Below, piece by piece: positions 1 through 5,786 of a stretch of 5,786 nucleotides of DNA (its first letter is position 1; every line of letters starts with the position of its first letter). Location: assembly GCA_964633205.1 (NCBI GenBank), contig CAZWFN010000251.1:1-5786 (forward strand). The letters run 5' to 3'. The DNA is from CAYVQE01 sp964633205. Lineage in GTDB: Bacteria > Myxococcota > B64-G9. Made by a program: the position numbers and the translations under genes. The notes beneath the pieces are model-generated. The model had not been told where the DNA came from, searched no databases, and saw only the letters and a program-made list of their open reading frames with translations.

Positions 1-2937
1 ATGCTCATCACCTTCGACCCCGACTTCGACAGCGGCGCGCCCTGGCCGGAGGCTGGTGCGGAGGCGGTTGTCGATCGCGCCTGGGTTGGGCCCTTGGGTT
101 TGCTGGACATCCTGGAGACGCAGACCGGGTTGACGGGGCGCTATCCGAGCAAGGCGGAGCGGGCCTTGTTGCTGGTGCGCGCGATCGAGGGGCGGGCCGG
201 GTTCTGGTCGGAGTCGGCGCGGGTGGATGCCTTTGGCACCGCGATGCGGCTGTTGAACTGGCGCGACGAGCTGTGTGCCGGGGGCTGGCGGGGCGAGCGG
301 CTGGACGCGAGCCTGGACGCTGGCAGTGGCGACGGTGATGGTGGTGGGGCCGCTGCGGATGAAGGGGAGGGAAGCGCTGCGGTCGAGGGCGGGGGAGCCG
401 CGGCGGCCGAGGGCGGGGGAGCTGGTGCGGCTGAAGGCGCTGGTTGGGGTGGGGCGACGGAGCGGTTGGCCGCGCTGGCTGCGGTGACGCGGGCGGTGGC
501 GCCGGGGGTGGTGGATCGACTGTGGGCTTTGGTGGCGGTGCTGGAGCAGGGACGGCGGGTGGACATCGAGCGCATCGAGCTGCTGGAGCCGGAGGCGCAG
601 CTGGGTCTGGTGTGGCGGCGGCTGTTGGCGGCCCTGCGCGGGGCCGGGGTGGCGGTGGTCGAGCGCGCGGTGGGCACGGTCGCGGCCGCGGACGGTTCGG
701 ACCTGGCGGGCAGCAGGCAGGACAGCTTCGAGCCGCAAGGCGACGGCAGCCTGCAGCTGCTGCGCACCGGCGGCTGGGCCGAGGCGGCCGAGGAGGCGGC
801 GGCCTGGCTGGCCGCAGCGCCGGCCGGCGACAGCGCGGCGGTCATCTGGCCGGACCCGGTGCTGGACCACGCCCTGCAGCGTCACGGCCTGCCCACCCTG
901 GGCGGCAGCTCCGCCCTGCACGGCAACAGCCTGCTGGCCGTGCTGCCGCTGGTGGTCGAGCTGGGCTGGTGGCCGCTGGACGCGCAGCTGGCCCACCAGC
1001 TGCTGCTGCTGCCGCTGAGCCCCATCCGCCGCAGCGCAGCCCGCCGGCTGGCCGCGGCGCTGCAGGACTGGCCGCTGGTGGGCGGGCCGGAGTGGAGCGC
1101 GGCGCTGGCCGCGGCGCTGGACAACATCGCCGACCCGGCCGAGCGGGACGCGGTGGCCGAGCGCATCGCCGGCGTGTTCGAGCGCAGCGTGGATCGCGAC
1201 CAGCCCTATCCAGCCGCCGAGCTCGGCCGCCGGGTGGCCCTGGTCGAACGCTGGGCCCGCGGCTACCAGGCCGTGGTCGCCAACACCGCCGCCGCCCCGG
1301 CGACCCCGGACCCGAACGAACCCCAACCCACCGACCATCAACCACCACCTCGTAGGGGCGGGGTTCATCCCCGCCCGCACGGCGCCGCGGCCCGTCAAGC
1401 GAGCGCAGCCGCCGCCCCGCCACCGCCGGACCCGCAGGACGGCCGCACCCCGGATCCCCCCGCCGGCCCCCGGCCGCGGGACGCCTGGCAGCCCGCGGAC
1501 TTCGCTCCGCTGATGCGCCAGTGCGCGGTGCTGCGCGGGCTGCTGGCGGCCAGCGGGCGCGCGGCCTTTTCGCCGCGGGAGCTGGGCTTCATGCTCGAAC
1601 GCGCCACCGAGGCGGCCGGCGCGGCCGCGGTGCACCCGGCCCAGGCCGGCCTGACCGCGCTGGGCGCGCCCGGGGCGCTGACCGCGCCGGTGGACCGGGT
1701 GCTGTGCTGGGACTTCAGCCTGTCGCGCCACCAGCCGCCGGCCGGGCTGCCGCTGGCGCCGGCCGAGCGCCGCGCCCTGGCCGCGGCCGGGGTGGAGCTG
1801 ACCGACACCCGGCAGCAGGCCCGGCGCCTGGCGCGCCGCTGGCTGCGGCCCCTGCGCATGGCCCGCCGGGCCGTGCTCTGCGTCTGCCCGCGGCGCAGCC
1901 GCATCGGCGAGGAGGAGTTCGCCCACCCGGCCTGGGACGAGATCGCCGCCCGCGCCGGCGACTGCGCCGGCCGCTTGCAGGCCGACCGCCTGCTGCAGCC
2001 GCCCGCGCGCCAGCCGCGCCCGCCGCGGCCGCCGCTGCAGCCGGCCGCCGCGCTGCGGCTGGCCCCGGGCGCCGTGGCCCGCCGCGAGCGCGAGTCGGCC
2101 AGCTCGCTGGAGCAACTGCTGCGCTGCCCGCTGGCCCACACCCTGCGCTACCCGGCCCGGCTGCAGCCCGGCCGCAGCGACCCGCCGCCCGCGGTCGACC
2201 AGCCGCTGCTGCTGGGCCGCCTGGCCCACCGGGTGCTGGCCCGGGTGCTCGAGCCGCTGCGCGCCGGCCAGCCGCTGGCACCCGAGCAGGCGGCCGCCGC
2301 GGCCCGCGACGAGCTCGCCCGCCAGGCCGCCGGGCTCTTGCTGCCCGGCCAGGAGCACATCCGCAAGCGCCTGGAGCTGCGCCTGGCCGCGGCCGCCGCG
2401 GGCCTGGTCGAGCGCATCGCCGCTGGCGGCCTGCGGGTGGTCGGGCTGGAGCACGATCTGCAGGGCGCGGCAGCGGGCCTGGCACTGCAGGGCCGCATCG
2501 ACCTGCTGCTCGACGGCCCGCCCACCGTGGTCGACTTCAAGTGGTCGGGCGAGCGCAAGAAGCACGATGCGCTGGCCGACAACACCGCCGTGCAGCTGGC
2601 CGTCTACGCCCAACTGGCCCGGCCGCGGGCCGACGCGCCGCTGCCGGCGGTGGCCTACCATCTGATCGACGGCGACCGCCTGCTGGCCTCGGAGCACGCC
2701 CGGCTGCCCGGGGCCGAGGCCGTGCCCGGCGCCGAGCCCGAGCACTGCTGGGCGGCGCTGGCACCGACCGCGGACGCGGTATTCGAAGCGCTGGCCGCCG
2801 GCCGGGTGGCCGCGCCCGGCAACGACGAGGCCCCGCCCAGCAAAGACCGCATCGCCGACGGCCGGCTGCGGCTGGCCCCGCAGTGCGCCTACTGCGACTA
2901 CAGCGCCCTGTGCGGCCGGCTCTTCGGGGGGCGCTGA
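1..2937 (+). CDS. AddB-like PD-(D/E)XK nuclease subunit of an AddAB-type double-strand-break repair complex
   Basis: Complete 978-residue reading frame. It most likely encodes the nuclease/scaffold subunit of an AddAB (RecBCD-like) complex that processes DNA ends for recombination in the cytoplasm. Seen: residues 29-44 (VGPLGLLDILETQTGL) and the block at 320-360 (GWWPLD, then SPIRRSAARRLAAAL) resemble the non-catalytic helicase-like part of AddB/RecB-family exonucleases. The C-terminal nuclease shows H743 (LGRLAHRVL), D834 (GRIDLLL), D845-x-K847 (VVDFKWSG) and Q865-Y869 (QLAVY), matching the H, D, (D/E)xK and QxxxY signature. C709 (LLRCPL) with C962, C965 and C971 (QCAYCDYSALC) form the split four-cysteine set that binds a 4Fe-4S cluster in AddB and Cas4-like nucleases. 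No Walker A motif is present. Linkers at about residues 103-152 and 428-494 are low complexity. The ATG at base 1 sits 28 residues before the first conserved block and looks native, but upstream sequence is not visible. The stop overlaps the start of the helicase gene. The AddB-like assignment is inference from domain order and context; a more generic RecB-family exonuclease is the alternative. Confidence 0.88.
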   Translation: MLITFDPDFDSGAPWPEAGAEAVVDRAWVGPLGLLDILETQTGLTGRYPSKAERALLLVRAIEGRAGFWSESARVDAFGTAMRLLNWRDELCAGGWRGERLDASLDAGSGDGDGGGAAADEGEGSAAVEGGGAAAAEGGGAGAAEGAGWGGATERLAALAAVTRAVAPGVVDRLWALVAVLEQGRRVDIERIELLEPEAQLGLVWRRLLAALRGAGVAVVERAVGTVAAADGSDLAGSRQDSFEPQGDGSLQLLRTGGWAEAAEEAAAWLAAAPAGDSAAVIWPDPVLDHALQRHGLPTLGGSSALHGNSLLAVLPLVVELGWWPLDAQLAHQLLLLPLSPIRRSAARRLAAALQDWPLVGGPEWSAALAAALDNIADPAERDAVAERIAGVFERSVDRDQPYPAAELGRRVALVERWARGYQAVVANTAAAPATPDPNEPQPTDHQPPPRRGGVHPRPHGAAARQASAAAAPPPPDPQDGRTPDPPAGPRPRDAWQPADFAPLMRQCAVLRGLLAASGRAAFSPRELGFMLERATEAAGAAAVHPAQAGLTALGAPGALTAPVDRVLCWDFSLSRHQPPAGLPLAPAERRALAAAGVELTDTRQQARRLARRWLRPLRMARRAVLCVCPRRSRIGEEEFAHPAWDEIAARAGDCAGRLQADRLLQPPARQPRPPRPPLQPAAALRLAPGAVARRERESASSLEQLLRCPLAHTLRYPARLQPGRSDPPPAVDQPLLLGRLAHRVLARVLEPLRAGQPLAPEQAAAAARDELARQAAGLLLPGQEHIRKRLELRLAAAAAGLVERIAAGGLRVVGLEHDLQGAAAGLALQGRIDLLLDGPPTVVDFKWSGERKKHDALADNTAVQLAVYAQLARPRADAPLPAVAYHLIDGDRLLASEHARLPGAEAVPGAEPEHCWAALAPTADAVFEALAAGRVAAPGNDEAPPSKDRIADGRLRLAPQCAYCDYSALCGRLFGGR
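361..456 (+). repeat. Four degenerate 24-bp in-frame repeats encoding a Gly/Ala/Glu linker
   Basis: Residues 121-152 of the nuclease subunit read as four eight-residue units: EGEGSAAV, EGGGAAAA, EGGGAGAA and EGAGWGGA. At DNA level a 15-base word (CGAGGGCGGGGGAGC) occurs at 384-398 and again at 408-422, exactly 24 bases apart, so the middle two copies look like a recent duplication. The repeats separate two conserved-looking blocks (up to about GGWRGERLD and from TERLAALAAV) and keep the frame, so they probably act as a flexible spacer. The preceding stretch from residue about 103 is also Gly/Ala/Asp-rich. Confidence 0.8.
1282..1482 (+). other. Pro/Ala-rich low-complexity linker inside the nuclease subunit
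   Basis: Residues about 428-494 are dominated by Pro, Ala, Asp, Gln and Arg and show no recognisable fold. They lie between the helicase-like block ending near WARGYQAVV and the block starting near WQPADFAPLM. Codons used at about 1315-1370 (CAT, CAA, CCA, CCT, CGT, AGG, GTT, GAA) differ from the C/G-ending codons used on either side, which suggests inserted or neutrally evolving sequence. The frame is kept throughout. Confidence 0.75.
1356..1376. repeat. REP-like perfect palindrome read through in frame
   Basis: GGGCGGGG (1356-1363) and CCCCGCCC (1369-1376) are exact reverse complements separated by the five-base loop TTCAT, preceded by CGTAG. A GTAGGGGC head on a short GC hairpin resembles dispersed repetitive extragenic palindromes seen in many Gram-negative genomes; that comparison is from memory. 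Here the element is inside the nuclease gene and encodes part of RRGGVHPRPH (residues 451-460). Only one copy occurs in the window, so dispersal in this genome is not shown. Confidence 0.6.
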
Positions 2938-2939
2938 TG
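2926..2939 (+). promoter_or_regulatory. TGATG stop-start overlap with G-rich ribosome-binding region
   Basis: The TGA of the nuclease gene (2935-2937) shares its A with the ATG of the helicase gene (2937-2939). A run of six G (2926-2931) ends five bases before the ATG and is the only candidate Shine-Dalgarno element; it is not a clear GGAG core. The arrangement implies translational coupling by terminating ribosomes and roughly equal synthesis of two subunits of one complex. This also fixes the start of the second gene, since motif I begins only eight residues later. Confidence 0.8.
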
Positions 2940-5786
2940 GGTGCCATCCAGATCATCTCGGCCAGCGCCGGCAGCGGCAAGACCCACACCCTGGCCAGCC
3001 GGCTCAGCGACGCCATCCGCAGCGGCGGCGTGCGCCCCGAGGCGGTGCTGGCCACCTCCTTCACCAACCGGGCCGCGGCCGAGCTGCAGCAACGGGTGCG
3101 CACCCACCTGATGCGCGCCGGCCTGGTCGACGAGGCGCAGCGGCTGCTGGGCGCGCGCTTCGGCACGGTGCACGCGGTCTGCGGCCGGCTGCTGGGCGAG
3201 TTCAGCTTCGAGCTGGGCTTATCGCCCATGCTGCAGGTGGCCGCCGAGCAGCGCGCCGCCCGGGTGCTGCGCCAGGCCCTGGACGCGGTGCTGGACGACG
3301 CCGAGCGCGAGCGGATCGACGCGCTGGGACAGCGCTGGGAGGCGCTGGCCAGGCAGCAGGCGGGCGGCAGCGGCTGGATGGATGCGCTGCAGGAGCTGAT
3401 CGACCTGGTACGCGCCAACCGCCTGGACCCGGCCGCCCTGGCCGACTGCGCCGCGCGCAGCGGCCGCGAGCTGACCGGGTTCCTCGACCCGCCGGGCGAC
3501 GCCGCGCAGCTCGAGCGGGCGCTGCTGGCGGCCATCGCCGCGCTGGGCCCGGCCGCGGCCGCCGCCGGCGACAAGACCAAGCTCACCCGGAAGCTGCTCG
3601 ACCTGGCCGCGGCCGCGGAGCGCCGGCTGGCGGTGGGCCGGCCGCTGGCCTGGAACGACTGGGTCAAGCTGGCCATAGGAACCTGCGCCAAGAAGTCCGA
3701 TGACCTGGCCGATCCCCTGCGCCAGGCCGCCGCAGCCCACCTGGCCCACCCGCTGCTGCGCGACGATGTGCGCCAGATCCCGGCGCTGCTGCTCGACCTG
3801 ACCGCCCGCGCCATCCACGCCTACGCCGCCCACAAGCGCGAGCGCGGCCTGATCGACTTCACCGACCAGGAGGTCCACGCCCTGGCCCTGCTCGAGCGGG
3901 GCGACGTCCAGCAGCGGCTGCAGGGCCAGATCGACCTGGTGCTGGTCGACGAGTTCCAGGACACCAGCCCCATCGAGCTGGCCATCTTCCTGCGCCTGGC
4001 CGCGCTGGCCGGGCGCAGCATCTGGGTCGGCGACCAGAAGCAATCCATCTACGCCTTCCGCGGCACCGACCCGGCGCTGATGGACGCCACCATGCAGGCC
4101 GTCGAGGCCGGCACCCCGAGCGAGAGCCTGGAGCACTCCTTTCGCAGCCGGCCCGGCCTGGTGCAGCTGACCTCGGCCCTGTTCGCCCCGGCCTTCGCCG
4201 CCCAGGGCATCCCCGAACAGCGGGTGCGCCTGCAGCCGGCGGTCGAGACCGAGCCGCCCGGGCTGGGCCCGGTGCTGGAGCGCTGGTACACCCAATCCAA
4301 GGGCAACAGCCGGCGCCTGCTGGCCGATCAGCTCGCCGCCGGCGTCGAGCAGCTGCTGGCCGACCCCGCCCTCCGCGTGCGCCGCCGCGACGAGCCCGCC
4401 GCCCGCCCGGCGCGGCCGGCCGACCTGGCCGTGCTCTGCCGCAGCAACAAGGCTTGCGACCAGGTCGTCGCCGCCCTCGAGCAGCGCGGCATCCGCGCCG
4501 CCCGGCCGCGCGCCGGCCTGCTGGCCACCCACGAGGGCCGGCTGCTGCTGGCCGGCCTCCGGATGTGGATCGACCCGCACGATCGCCTGGCCCGCGCCGA
4601 GCTGCTGCGCCTGCTGCGCCACCCGGACGACCCCGACCGCTTCCTGGCCGAAATCCTGGCCGCGGCCGACACGCCGGTCGACCGGACCGCCACCGATCCC
4701 TCAGCCGCGACCGGTCAGCCGGCCGATCAGACCGCCACCGATCCCTCAGCCGCGACCGGGCAGCCGGCCGACCGCACCTCCGCCGCGACCGGTCAGCCGG
4801 CCGACCAGACCGCCACCGATCCCTCAGCCGCGACCGGTCAGCCGGCCGACCGCACCTCCGCCGCGCCCCCAGCCGCGTCCGAAACGCCGGACCAGCGGCC
4901 CGCCGCCGAGGCGCCGGCCACGGCCCAAGCCCCGGCCGAGATCGCCCCGCTGCTCGCCGCCCGCCGCCGCCACCCCGGCGCCGGCGCCCTGGCCGCGGTG
5001 GAGCTGGTGGCCGAGGCCCTCGACGCCCGCGAGCACTGCCTGGCCTGGGGCCGGGCCCACGCCCGGCTGGCCAACCTGGACGCCGTGCACGAGCTGGCCG
5101 CCAGCTACACCGAAAGCGGCGCCACCCTGCCGGCCGCGCCCAACCCGGCCGGCCTGCTGGCCCACCTGCAGCAGCTCGCCGCCGACGGCGCGGACCACCA
5201 GGCCGCGGCCGAGGACCCGGAGGCGGTGGTGGTGCTGACCTGGCACAAGGCCAAGGGCCAGGAGTGGCCGCTGGTGGTGCTGCACGACATCGACCTGCAG
5301 CGCCCCGGCGAGCCCTTCGGCCCGACCATCGTGACCGAGCGCGACAGCATCGACCTGGCCGACCCGCTGGCCGGCCGCTGGCTGCGCTACTGGCCCCGGC
5401 CCTATCACCCGCAGCGCCAGCAGGCCGAGCTGCTCGACCGTGTCAACGCCAGCCCGGCCGCCGAGCAGGCCCGCCAACACGCCAGCCGCGAAAACCTGCG
5501 CCTGCTCTACGTCATCTGGACCCGCGCCCGCGACCGCCTGATCCTGGCCGCGCCCCCCGGCAAGCTCACCAGCGGCCCGCTCAAGCTGCTCCAGACCGAC
5601 GACCACCAGCTACAAGACCCCGCACCCCCCGACCAAGCCACAGCCGCCCCCGAGCAAGCCAAGGTCAACATCGAGCTCACCTGGTCCGACCACCCCTTCG
5701 AGCTCACGCTACGCAACCTGACCCAGCTCCCAGCGCCCACCACCCAGCCACCCGAACCCCAAGCCGCCGCGGCCTACCCCAGCCCC
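2937..5786 (+). CDS. AddA/RecB-type UvrD-family (SF1A) DNA helicase, 3'-truncated by the window end
   Basis: Open frame of 950 codons with no stop before the window edge. It is an ATP-driven DNA helicase expected to unwind broken ends with the nuclease encoded just upstream. Motifs seen: Walker A ASAGSGKT (residues 9-16, K15); Ia LATSFTNRAAAEL (38-50); FGTVH (75-79); the AddA/RecB-typical IDFTD (306-310); Walker B LVDEFQDTSP with D338 and E339; III VGDQKQSIYAFRG (364-376); IV LEHSFRSRP (398-406); V TWHKAKGQEWP (768-778); VI ENLRLLYVIWTRAR (852-865). All key catalytic residues appear intact, so the helicase should be active. Motif IV has S401 where Asn is usual, and motif V has W769 and Q775 where Ile and Leu are usual. 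A tandem-repeat insertion occupies residues 582-643, in the variable region between motifs IV and V. After motif VI the sequence becomes Pro/Gln/Ala-rich. The start is the ATG overlapping the upstream stop; it gives the expected few residues before motif I. A C-terminal nuclease domain, as in AddA, may follow outside the window. RecB is less likely because the neighbour is AddB-like rather than RecC or RecD. Confidence 0.93.
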   Translation, partial: MGAIQIISASAGSGKTHTLASRLSDAIRSGGVRPEAVLATSFTNRAAAELQQRVRTHLMRAGLVDEAQRLLGARFGTVHAVCGRLLGEFSFELGLSPMLQVAAEQRAARVLRQALDAVLDDAERERIDALGQRWEALARQQAGGSGWMDALQELIDLVRANRLDPAALADCAARSGRELTGFLDPPGDAAQLERALLAAIAALGPAAAAAGDKTKLTRKLLDLAAAAERRLAVGRPLAWNDWVKLAIGTCAKKSDDLADPLRQAAAAHLAHPLLRDDVRQIPALLLDLTARAIHAYAAHKRERGLIDFTDQEVHALALLERGDVQQRLQGQIDLVLVDEFQDTSPIELAIFLRLAALAGRSIWVGDQKQSIYAFRGTDPALMDATMQAVEAGTPSESLEHSFRSRPGLVQLTSALFAPAFAAQGIPEQRVRLQPAVETEPPGLGPVLERWYTQSKGNSRRLLADQLAAGVEQLLADPALRVRRRDEPAARPARPADLAVLCRSNKACDQVVAALEQRGIRAARPRAGLLATHEGRLLLAGLRMWIDPHDRLARAELLRLLRHPDDPDRFLAEILAAADTPVDRTATDPSAATGQPADQTATDPSAATGQPADRTSAATGQPADQTATDPSAATGQPADRTSAAPPAASETPDQRPAAEAPATAQAPAEIAPLLAARRRHPGAGALAAVELVAEALDAREHCLAWGRAHARLANLDAVHELAASYTESGATLPAAPNPAGLLAHLQQLAADGADHQAAAEDPEAVVVLTWHKAKGQEWPLVVLHDIDLQRPGEPFGPTIVTERDSIDLADPLAGRWLRYWPRPYHPQRQQAELLDRVNASPAAEQARQHASRENLRLLYVIWTRARDRLILAAPPGKLTSGPLKLLQTDDHQLQDPAPPDQATAAPEQAKVNIELTWSDHPFELTLRNLTQLPAPTTQPPEPQAAAAYPSP
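4680..4865 (+). repeat. In-frame 45/33-bp tandem repeat (minisatellite) in the helicase gene
   Basis: Units are 4680-4724 (45 bp), 4725-4769 (45 bp), 4770-4802 (33 bp, internally shortened), 4803-4847 (45 bp) and a partial unit at 4848-4865. The full unit encodes D(R/Q)TATDPSAATGQPA; the short one encodes DRTSAATGQPA. A higher-order 78-bp period is clear: 4725-4787 and 4803-4865 differ at only two of 63 bases, both synonymous. All units are multiples of three, so the frame survives. The repeat fills helicase residues 582-643 between motifs IV and V, in the region expected to belong to the variable accessory subdomain. Confidence 0.93.
5589..5786 (+). other. C-rich, Pro/Gln/Ala-rich segment after helicase motif VI
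   Basis: From about residue 885 the helicase becomes rich in Pro, Gln, Ala and Asp (for example DPAPPDQATAAPEQA and LPAPTTQPPEPQAAAA). A short ordered-looking patch, VNIELTWSDHPFELTLRNL, lies between them. This is likely a linker leading towards whatever C-terminal domain follows outside the window. Base composition is markedly C over G here. Confidence 0.6.

Noticed and set aside
444..1355. 303-codon open frame on the + strand in another frame
   Set aside because: Its translation is almost only Gly, Ala and Arg, a shadow of the real frame in GC-rich DNA.
1356..1376. Rho-independent terminator
   Set aside because: The hairpin has no following T-run and lies in the middle of an intact reading frame.
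1282..1482. Frameshift or pseudogene break in the nuclease gene
   Set aside because: Recognisable blocks before and after the Pro-rich stretch are in the same frame and the C-terminal nuclease motifs are complete.
2537..3814. 425-codon open frame on the - strand spanning the gene junction
   Set aside because: It is antisense to both the nuclease active site and the helicase N-terminus, and its Ser/Arg/Ala-rich translation has no recognisable family.
3219..4622. 467-codon open frame on the - strand
   Set aside because: It lies entirely antisense to helicase motifs Ib to IV and beyond; its Gln/Gly/Ala/Val-rich translation is what high-GC antisense frames give, and no domain is recognisable.
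4680..4865. CRISPR-like repeat array
   Set aside because: Units are directly adjacent without unique spacers, are multiples of three and continue the helicase reading frame.
4824..5606. 260-codon open frame on the - strand
   Set aside because: It is antisense to helicase motifs V and VI, which are clearly recognisable on the + strand.
1..5786. A dedicated phage-defence helicase-nuclease pair such as Gabija
   Set aside because: The nuclease is of the Fe-S PD-(D/E)XK AddB type rather than OLD/TOPRIM, and the helicase has AddA/RecB hallmarks, so general DNA-end repair is the simpler reading; no other defence genes are visible.

Overview
The window is 5,786 bases of very GC-rich, fully coding bacterial DNA. 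It carries two adjacent genes on the + strand that together look like an AddAB-type (RecBCD-like) double-strand-break repair helicase-nuclease. The base composition, the heavy use of C- or G-ending codons and the tightly packed gene pair point to a high-GC bacterium. A GTAGGGGC-headed palindrome of the kind scattered through many Gram-negative genomes makes a proteobacterium plausible, but the phylum cannot be fixed from this sequence alone.

Bases 1-2937 encode a complete 978-residue AddB-like protein. It has an AddB/RecC-like N-terminal and central region without a Walker A motif. Its C-terminus is a PD-(D/E)XK nuclease framed by four cysteines (C709, C962, C965, C971), as in the iron-sulfur-stapled AddB/Cas4 nuclease group. 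From base 2937 to the window end (950 codons, no stop reached) lies a RecB/AddA-type superfamily 1A helicase with recognisable motifs I, Ia, II, III, IV, V and VI. Stop and start overlap as TGATG, so the two genes are almost certainly one operon with coupled translation. The expected partnership is that the helicase subunit drives unwinding at a DNA end while the AddB-like subunit contributes a nuclease and possibly recombination-hotspot scanning. Whether the helicase also has its own C-terminal nuclease, as in classical AddA, lies beyond the window.

The most unusual aspect is not the gene pair but the low-complexity sequence placed between its conserved blocks. The AddB-like gene holds a Gly/Ala linker built from four degenerate 24-bp repeats (361-456). 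It also holds a Pro-rich linker (1282-1482) whose centre is a perfect 8-bp REP-like palindrome read through in frame (1356-1376). The helicase gene holds a 45/33-bp in-frame minisatellite (4680-4865) between motifs IV and V, and a Pro/Gln-rich stretch after motif VI. Strand composition also changes sharply along the window, from G-rich in the first ~700 bases to C-rich at the end.

There is no non-coding stretch longer than a few bases. I see no RNA genes, insertion sequences, CRISPR arrays, promoters or terminators. The promoter of the operon lies upstream of base 1.
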